A stretch of DNA of 64,000 nucleotides. Source: Bradyrhizobium semiaridum. GTDB taxonomy: Bacteria; Pseudomonadota; Alphaproteobacteria; Rhizobiales; Xanthobacteraceae. Shown here piece by piece: positions 58,296 to 64,000 of the stretch; the stretch's first letter is position 1, and every line of letters starts with the position of its first letter. The position numbers and the translations under genes are program-made. The notes under the pieces are model-generated. The model searched no databases, was not told the origin of the DNA, and worked only from the letters and a program-made list of their open reading frames with translations. Where the stretch lies: NCBI RefSeq assembly GCF_020329505.1, contig NZ_JAGKJJ010000004.1, positions 186,001 through 250,000 on the forward strand, read 5' to 3'.

Positions 58296-59712
58296 GCCCG
58301 ACGCGAAAGACGACGACAAAAGCAAGGCACCGCCGAGGCGCAGCGTGCTCTCGCGCGTGCTTGGGCGCCTGGTGTCGCTGCTCGTCACGCTCGTCATCCT
58401 CGGCGGGCTCGGCTATCTCGGCTGGCTTGCGTTCCAGCCCAAGCAGGGCGGCGGCAATGGCCGCGGCGCCTTCGGCCGGCCCGATCTGCCGGTGCCGGTG
58501 CTGGCGGCGACGCCGCGCGTGCAGGACGTGCCGGTCTATCTCGACGGCGTCGGCTCGGTAAAGGCGCTCAACACGGTGACGGTGCGCTCGCAGGTCGACG
58601 GCAAGCTGATCAAGGTGAATTTCGTCGAGGGGCAGGACGTCAAGAAGGACGACGTGCTCGCCGAGATCGATCCCGCGATCTATCAGGCGCAGTACGACCA
58701 GGCGGTGGCCAAGAAGGCGCAGGACGTCGCGCTGCTCGCCAACCAGAAGCTCGACCTTGCGCGCTATGAACAGCTTGCCGCCAGCAACGCCGGCTCCAAG
58801 CAGCAGGCCGACACCCAGCGCGCGCTGGTCGCGCAGCAGGAGGCGCTGATCAAGTCCGACCAGGCCGCGATCGACAACGCCGCCGCGACCTTGAGCTACA
58901 CCAAGATCGTGGCGCCGATGTCGGGCCGCGCCGGCCTGCGCCAGGTCGATCAGGGCAACATCATCCACGCGTCCGATACCACTGGGCTCGTGATCCTGAC
59001 GCAGTTGCAGCCGATCGCGGTGTGGTTCAGCCTGCCGCAGCAGCAGATCATGCGGGTCAATGCCGCCGCGGCAAAGGGCCAGCTTGCGGTCGACGTGTTC
59101 GGCAATGACGGCGTCACCGTGATCGACACCGGCAGGCTGACCGGCATCGACAACCAGGTCGATCCGACCACCGGCACGCTGAAGCTGAAGGCCGAATTCC
59201 CCAACGCCAATTACCAGCTCTGGCCCGGCCAGTTCGTCAATGTCCGCCTCAAGGTCGAGACGCTGCCGCAGGCCATCGTGGTGCCGACCTCGGCGGTGCA
59301 GCGCGGCCCGGCCGGCACCTTCAGTTACGTGATCGGCGAGGGCGACATCGTCACCGCCAAGCCGGTGACGGTGACCCAGCAGAACGAGCATGATGCCGTG
59401 ATCGCGAGCGGTCTCACCACATCCGATCGCGTCGTGACGACGGGTTTTGCCAATCTCGCCGACGGCGCCAAGGTCGTGGTCGGCAAGGACGACGGCGCGC
59501 CGGCCGCCGATCTCGCGCCGCGCAAGCGCAGCCGCAATCCCGACGGCAAGCGCGGCGGTGGCCAGGGCGGCGAGGGCAAGAAGGACTGGCAGGGCAGAGG
59601 TGGCGAGCATCGCGGCCGCCCTGAGCACAGCGAAGGCGATCAGAAGGGGCAGACCGGACCGGCACCGGCGGCAGGGGGCGAACAGTCGGGCGCGGCGAAG
59701 TCGCAGCCATGA
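58285..59712 (+). CDS. mdtA: RND efflux periplasmic adaptor (MdtA-like)
   Basis: 475 residues. An N-terminal anchor (LVSLLVTLVILGGLGYLGWL) precedes a lipoyl/hairpin/beta-barrel adaptor: VRSQVDGKLIKVNFVEGQDV, LSYTKIVAPMSGRAGLRQVD and PGQFVNVRLKVETLPQAIVV. The last about 75 residues are a Gly/Lys/Arg-rich low-complexity tail (RKRSRNPDGKRGGGQGGEGK) not found in classical MdtA. It bridges the OMF and the RND permeases. 48 bases separate it from the first permease. Confidence 0.92.
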   Translation: MLFKPDAKDDDKSKAPPRRSVLSRVLGRLVSLLVTLVILGGLGYLGWLAFQPKQGGGNGRGAFGRPDLPVPVLAATPRVQDVPVYLDGVGSVKALNTVTVRSQVDGKLIKVNFVEGQDVKKDDVLAEIDPAIYQAQYDQAVAKKAQDVALLANQKLDLARYEQLAASNAGSKQQADTQRALVAQQEALIKSDQAAIDNAAATLSYTKIVAPMSGRAGLRQVDQGNIIHASDTTGLVILTQLQPIAVWFSLPQQQIMRVNAAAAKGQLAVDVFGNDGVTVIDTGRLTGIDNQVDPTTGTLKLKAEFPNANYQLWPGQFVNVRLKVETLPQAIVVPTSAVQRGPAGTFSYVIGEGDIVTAKPVTVTQQNEHDAVIASGLTTSDRVVTTGFANLADGAKVVVGKDDGAPAADLAPRKRSRNPDGKRGGGQGGEGKKDWQGRGGEHRGRPEHSEGDQKGQTGPAPAAGGEQSGAAKSQP

Positions 59713-59760
59713 CGCAACCACCGGCCCCGTAATGATCGATCCGACAGCGAGCACGCAGCC

Positions 59761-62700
59761 ATGAGCGTCTCCGAACCGTTCATCCGCCGGCCGATCGCGA
59801 CCTCGCTACTCGGCATCGCCCTGATGATCGGCGGCGCGCTCGGCTATTGGGCGCTCCCGGTCTCGGCGCTGCCGCAGGTCGACTTCCCGACCGTGCAGGT
59901 GACGACGCAATTGCCCGGCGCCAGCCCCGACGTCGTGGCGTCGCTGATCACCGCGCCGCTGGAGCGGCAGCTCGGCCAGATCCCGTCGCTGTCGTCGATG
60001 AACTCGACGAGCTCGTTCGGCGTCAGCCAGATCTCGCTGCAGTTCGACCTCAACCGCGACATCGATGGCGCGACCCAGGACGTCCAAGCGGCGATCAACG
60101 CCGCCGCCGGCATCCTGCCGAAGACGCTGCCGTATCCGCCGGTCTACAACAAGGTGAACCCGGCGGACGCGCCGGTCATGACGCTGGCGCTGACCTCGGA
60201 CACGATCTCGCTGCGGGCGATGAGCGATCTCGCCGACACGCTGCTGGGGCAGCGGCTGGCGCAGATTTCCGGCGTCGGCCGAGTCTCGATCCTCGGCGGC
60301 CTGAAGCCGGCGGTGCGCGTGCAGGCGGATCTCGCCCGGCTTGCCGCCTATGGCATCTCGATGGAGGATTTGCGCAACGCGATCGCCGGCGCCAACGTCT
60401 CGGGGCCGAAGGGCTCGCTCGACGGCGCCCAGCAATCCTACACCATCTCCGCCAACGACCAAATCGCCGCCGCCGATGCCTACAGGCCGATCATCATCAC
60501 CTACCGCAACGGCTCGCCGGTGACGATCGGCGACGTCGCCCAGATCATCGACGGGCTGGAGAACGACCGCACCGGCGGCTGGTACAACGGCACGCCGGCC
60601 GTCATCATCGACATCCAGCGCCAGCCGGGCGCCAATGTGATCGACGTCGTCAAGCAGATCAGGAACGAGATCCCGCGGATGCAGCGCGCGGTTCCGGCCG
60701 GCGTCAACCTGACCATCGTCTCCGACCGCACCGTGACGATCCGCGCCTCGGTCCACGACGTCCAGTTCACGCTGGTGCTCAGCGTCGTGTTGGTGACCTT
60801 GGTGGTGCTGCTGTTCCTGCGGTCGCTGCGCGCCACCCTGATCGCCGGCGTGGCGCTGCCGCTGTCGCTGATCACCAGCTTCGGCATCATGTATTTCGCC
60901 GGCTTCAGCCTCGACAATCTGTCGCTGATGGCACTGACCATCGGAACCGGCTTTGTGGTCGACGACGCCATCGTCATGATCGAGAACATCGTCCGCCATA
61001 TGGAAGAAGGCGAGACGGTGATGGAGGCCTCGCTCAAGGGCGCCAGCGAGATCGGCTTCACCGTGATCTCGCTGACAGTGTCGCTGATCGCGGTGTTCAT
61101 CCCGCTGCTGTTCATGTCCGGCCTGGTCGGCCGCATGTTCCGCGAGTTCGCGCTGACCCTGACGATCGCGGTCGTGACCTCGGCGATCGTCTCGCTGACG
61201 CTGACGCCGATGATGTGCTCGCGGCTGCTCAAGAACATCCACGAGGAGGTCGCGATTCCCGGCCTTGCCGCGATCAGCCGGTTCATCGACTGGACCGTGA
61301 CGCTATATCACAGCACGCTGCTCTGGGTGCTGCAGCGCCAGCGCGCCACGCTGTTCGTGACGTTCGCCACCATCGCGCTGACGCTCGTGATGTATGTGCT
61401 GGCGCCGAAAGGGTTCCTGCCGCTGCAGGACACCTCCTCGATCACGGCGGTGACCGAGGCCGGTCCCGACGTGTCGTTCGCCGAGATGCAGCGCCGGCAG
61501 ACCGCGGTCTCCAACATCATCAAGGCCGACCCTGATGTGATCGGCGTGGTCTCGGTGATTGGCTCGGGCTCGGTCAACCCGACCACCAATGTCGGCCGCC
61601 TGGTGATGACGCTGAAACCGCTCGACGAGCGGAGCGACGGCGTTGCTAAAGTGGTCGAGCGGTTGAAGCAGAAGGTGGCAGCGGTTCCCGGCATGACCGT
61701 GTACTTCCAGCCGGTACAGGACGTGCAGATCTCGACGCAGTCGAGCCGCTCGCAATACCAGTACACGCTGACCGGCACCGATGCCGCCGAGATCGCGCAA
61801 TGGGCGCAGAAGCTGGTCGCGGAGATGCGGCGCGACCCGATCTTCCGCGACGTCTCCTCGGAGGCGCAGGAGGGCGGCCTGCGCGCGGCGCTCAACATCG
61901 ACCGCCAGCGCGCCGGCCAGCTCGGCGTTAGCCTGCAAGTCATCAACGACACGCTGAACGATGCCTTCGCACAGCGGCAGATCTCGACCATCTACGGCCA
62001 GGCCAACCAGTACCGCGTCGTGCTGGAAGCGCTGCCGATGTATCAGCGCGATCCGTCGATCCTGTCGAAGCTGTACGTTCCGGGCGTCGCGGCAACAGTG
62101 GGCAGCCCGGCCGGGCAGGTGCCGCTGTCGGCGGTGGCGACGTTGACGCGGACCACGGCGCCGCTGGCGATCTCGCACCAGGCCCAGTTCCCGTCGGCCT
62201 CGCTCAGCTTCAACCTGGCGCCGGGCGAGGCGCTCGGCGACGCGGTCGATGCGGTGAAGCTAATCGAGAGTAGGATCGGCATGCCCGGCAGCATCGCCGG
62301 CATCTATTCCGGCGATGCCGCCGAATTCGCCCGCTCGCTGGCCGGACAGCCCTGGCTGATATTGGCTGCGATCGTCACGATCTACATCGTGCTCGGGGTG
62401 CTCTACGAGAGCTACATCCACCCGATCACCATCCTCTCGACGCTGCCCTCGGCCGGCGTCGGCGCCATCCTCGCCTTGATGCTGTGCGGGCAGGATCTCT
62501 CGGTGATCGGGCTGATCGGCATCATTCTGTTGATGGGCATCGTCAAGAAGAACGCGATCATGATGATCGACTTCGCGCTGGATGCCGAGCGCCACCAGGG
62601 CATGTCGTCCTATGACGCGATCGTGCAGGCCTGCCTGCTGCGCTTCCGCCCGATCATGATGACGACGCTGGCGGCGCTGTTCGGCGCGCTGCCGCTCGCG

Positions 62701-62907
62701 ATCGAAAGCGGCACCGGCGCCGAGCTGCGCTTTCCGCTCGGCATCTCGATCATCGGCGGCCTGTTGCTGAGCCAGCTGCTGACGCTCTACACCACGCCGG
62801 TGATCTATCTCGCGCTCGACCGGCTCAACCGCCGGATCGAGAATGCGGTGCCGGATCCCGGTCCGCGTGGCCCGCCGACGGCGGGCGCGACCGAAGGCAT
62901 CCAGTGA
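59761..62907 (+). CDS. mdtB: RND efflux permease, MdtB-like
   Basis: 1048 residues, full length. HAE1-type RND pump with twelve transmembrane helices and two periplasmic loops: ISEPFIRRP-like start (VSEPFIRRPIATSLLGIALM), FPTVQVTTQLPGASPDVVAS, the proton-relay Asp pair in GTGFVVDDAIVMIENIVRHM and LMGIVKKNAIMMIDFAL. Two permeases in tandem indicate an MdtBC-type heteromeric pump, which in enterics exports bile salts and novobiocin; the substrate here is not known. Overlaps the next gene by TGATG. Confidence 0.94.
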   Translation: MSVSEPFIRRPIATSLLGIALMIGGALGYWALPVSALPQVDFPTVQVTTQLPGASPDVVASLITAPLERQLGQIPSLSSMNSTSSFGVSQISLQFDLNRDIDGATQDVQAAINAAAGILPKTLPYPPVYNKVNPADAPVMTLALTSDTISLRAMSDLADTLLGQRLAQISGVGRVSILGGLKPAVRVQADLARLAAYGISMEDLRNAIAGANVSGPKGSLDGAQQSYTISANDQIAAADAYRPIIITYRNGSPVTIGDVAQIIDGLENDRTGGWYNGTPAVIIDIQRQPGANVIDVVKQIRNEIPRMQRAVPAGVNLTIVSDRTVTIRASVHDVQFTLVLSVVLVTLVVLLFLRSLRATLIAGVALPLSLITSFGIMYFAGFSLDNLSLMALTIGTGFVVDDAIVMIENIVRHMEEGETVMEASLKGASEIGFTVISLTVSLIAVFIPLLFMSGLVGRMFREFALTLTIAVVTSAIVSLTLTPMMCSRLLKNIHEEVAIPGLAAISRFIDWTVTLYHSTLLWVLQRQRATLFVTFATIALTLVMYVLAPKGFLPLQDTSSITAVTEAGPDVSFAEMQRRQTAVSNIIKADPDVIGVVSVIGSGSVNPTTNVGRLVMTLKPLDERSDGVAKVVERLKQKVAAVPGMTVYFQPVQDVQISTQSSRSQYQYTLTGTDAAEIAQWAQKLVAEMRRDPIFRDVSSEAQEGGLRAALNIDRQRAGQLGVSLQVINDTLNDAFAQRQISTIYGQANQYRVVLEALPMYQRDPSILSKLYVPGVAATVGSPAGQVPLSAVATLTRTTAPLAISHQAQFPSASLSFNLAPGEALGDAVDAVKLIESRIGMPGSIAGIYSGDAAEFARSLAGQPWLILAAIVTIYIVLGVLYESYIHPITILSTLPSAGVGAILALMLCGQDLSVIGLIGIILLMGIVKKNAIMMIDFALDAERHQGMSSYDAIVQACLLRFRPIMMTTLAALFGALPLAIESGTGAELRFPLGISIIGGLLLSQLLTLYTTPVIYLALDRLNRRIENAVPDPGPRGPPTAGATEGIQ

Positions 62908-64000
62908 TGTCGATCTCGGAGCCGTTCATCCGCAGGCCGGTCGGCACCACGCTGCTTGCGATCGGACTGTTCCTGATCGGCGCGGTGGCCTATCAGTTCC
63001 TGCCGGTGTCGTCGGTTCCCAATGTCGACTTCCCGACCATCCGGGTCTCGGCGTCGCGGCCCGGCGCCGACCCTTCTGTGATGGCCGCGACCGTCGCCGC
63101 GCCGCTGGAGCGCAAGCTCGGCACCATCGCGGGCGTCGACCAGATCACCTCGACCAGCTCGCTCGGCACCACCAGCATCCAGGTACAGTTCTCGATCGGC
63201 CGCGACATCGACCGCGCCGCGCGCGACGTGCAGGCCGCGATCAACGCCTCGCTCGCCGATTTGCCGAGCGACCTGCCGTCGCTGCCAAAATTCCGCAAGG
63301 CCAATCCGGCCGCGGCGCCAGTGTTCGTGCTGGCGCTGACCTCGAAGACGATCTCGACCAGCGCGATGTACGACGTCGCCGACACCGTGCTGGCGCAGCG
63401 CATCTCGCAGGTGCCGGGGGTCGGCGAGGTGACCGTATCCGGTGCCGACCAGCCGGCGGTGCGGATCGCGCTCAACCCGGTCGCGCTCGCCAACGCCGGG
63501 ATCGCGACCGACGACGTCCGGCTTGCGATCATCAACGCCAACCCGCTCGGGCCGGTCGGCATCTTCAACGGCGGTCGGCAGAGCGAGACGCTGTCGATCA
63601 ACAAGCAGATGCGCACCGCAGCCGAGTTCCGCGATATCATCATCAAGAGCTCGAACGGCAATTTCGTTCGCCTCGCCGACGTCGCCGAGGTCGAGGATTC
63701 CGTCCGCAATTCGCGCTCGATCGCCTGGTTCAACAAGCAGCCGGCGGTGCTGATGCAGATCACCAAGCAGGGCGATGCCAACGTCATCGACACCGTCGAC
63801 CGCGTCCGCGCCCTGATCCCCGAGCTGAAGAAATGGATCCCCGCGGGGGTCGAGATCTCGACCCTGGTCGATCGCACCGGCACGATCCGCGCCAGCGTCG
63901 AGGACATGCAGTTCACGCTGCTGGCGACCGTGGTGCTTGTCATGGTCGTGGTGTTCGTGTTCCTGCGCCGCATGGTGCCGACGATTGCCGCCGGCGTCTC
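62907..64000 (+). CDS. mdtC: RND efflux permease, MdtC-like, 3' end outside window
   Basis: The first 364 residues of a second RND permease, starting in the TGATG overlap with the first. MSISEPFIRRPVGTTLLAIG start, FPTIRVSASRPGADPSVMAA, ITSTSSLGTTSIQVQFSIGR and the start of the helix block LLATVVLVMVVVFVFLRRMV are visible. It differs clearly in sequence from the upstream permease, as expected for the MdtB/MdtC pair. The gene is cut by the window end. Confidence 0.93.
   Translation, partial: MSISEPFIRRPVGTTLLAIGLFLIGAVAYQFLPVSSVPNVDFPTIRVSASRPGADPSVMAATVAAPLERKLGTIAGVDQITSTSSLGTTSIQVQFSIGRDIDRAARDVQAAINASLADLPSDLPSLPKFRKANPAAAPVFVLALTSKTISTSAMYDVADTVLAQRISQVPGVGEVTVSGADQPAVRIALNPVALANAGIATDDVRLAIINANPLGPVGIFNGGRQSETLSINKQMRTAAEFRDIIIKSSNGNFVRLADVAEVEDSVRNSRSIAWFNKQPAVLMQITKQGDANVIDTVDRVRALIPELKKWIPAGVEISTLVDRTGTIRASVEDMQFTLLATVVLVMVVVFVFLRRMVPTIAAGV

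Overview
This is a high-GC alphaproteobacterial chromosome segment, almost certainly from Bradyrhizobium or a close relative. The evidence is the AapJQMP general amino-acid ABC transporter, an OpgC-type glucan modifier, an NDUFS4-like complex I accessory protein, a ROSE-type RNA thermometer in front of an hsp20 gene, a cpa/tad pilus locus, and several palindromic repeats of the kind dispersed through rhizobial genomes. No phage, transposase, integrase, CRISPR array or rRNA was seen.

Layout. 0-7 kb: end of a double cold-shock-domain gene, a DUF192 protein, tRNA-Pro(UGG), a metal-dependent cyclase, a NodU-family carbamoyltransferase, opgC and the NDUFS4-like gene. 7-14.3 kb: leucine/isovalerate catabolism (ivd, mccB, mccA, mvaB) diverging from a TetR-Lrp regulator pair, with two matching operator-like inverted repeats between them. 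14.3-17.3 kb: a TRAP transporter (dctPQM order) on the minus strand. 17.3-24.7 kb: many small secreted, lipoprotein or membrane proteins, several under 60 residues, with dgoK-dgoA (galactonate catabolism), tRNA-Arg(UCU) and a secreted beta-helix protein. 25.3-27.2 kb: a ROSE-controlled hsp20 followed by four unrecognised small genes. 27.5-38.8 kb: an envelope block on the plus strand (alpha-2-macroglobulin, pbpC, ArnT-like transferase, PAP2 phosphatase, GT2 glycosyltransferase, LAB_N protein). 38.9-43.7 kb: an unrecognised single-pass membrane protein, a DUF3990/ADP-ribosyltransferase-like gene with a small partner, a Na/Pi-cotransporter family gene and a PilZ protein. 43.8-48.8 kb: tad/cpa genes, with tadD and cpaE joined tail to tail at a breakpoint. 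49-56 kb: metC, aapJQMP, cysK. 56.8-64 kb: a tripartite RND efflux operon (OMF, adaptor, two permeases), cut by the window end.

The most interesting places are: (1) the tadD/cpaE junction at 44674/44675, where cpaE loses its C-terminus and cpaF, tadB and tadC are absent from between them; (2) the DUF3990 toxin-like gene with an unrecognised partner at 40.5-41.4 kb; (3) the four small genes behind the thermosensor-controlled hsp20; (4) the paired operators at the leucine-catabolism divergon; (5) a dispersed element whose ends carry stop codons, used as gene termini in both copies here; (6) a palindromic repeat translated inside the N-terminus of PbpC; (7) a 25-codon leader peptide with a strong Shine-Dalgarno overlapping an MKKD-repeat gene.
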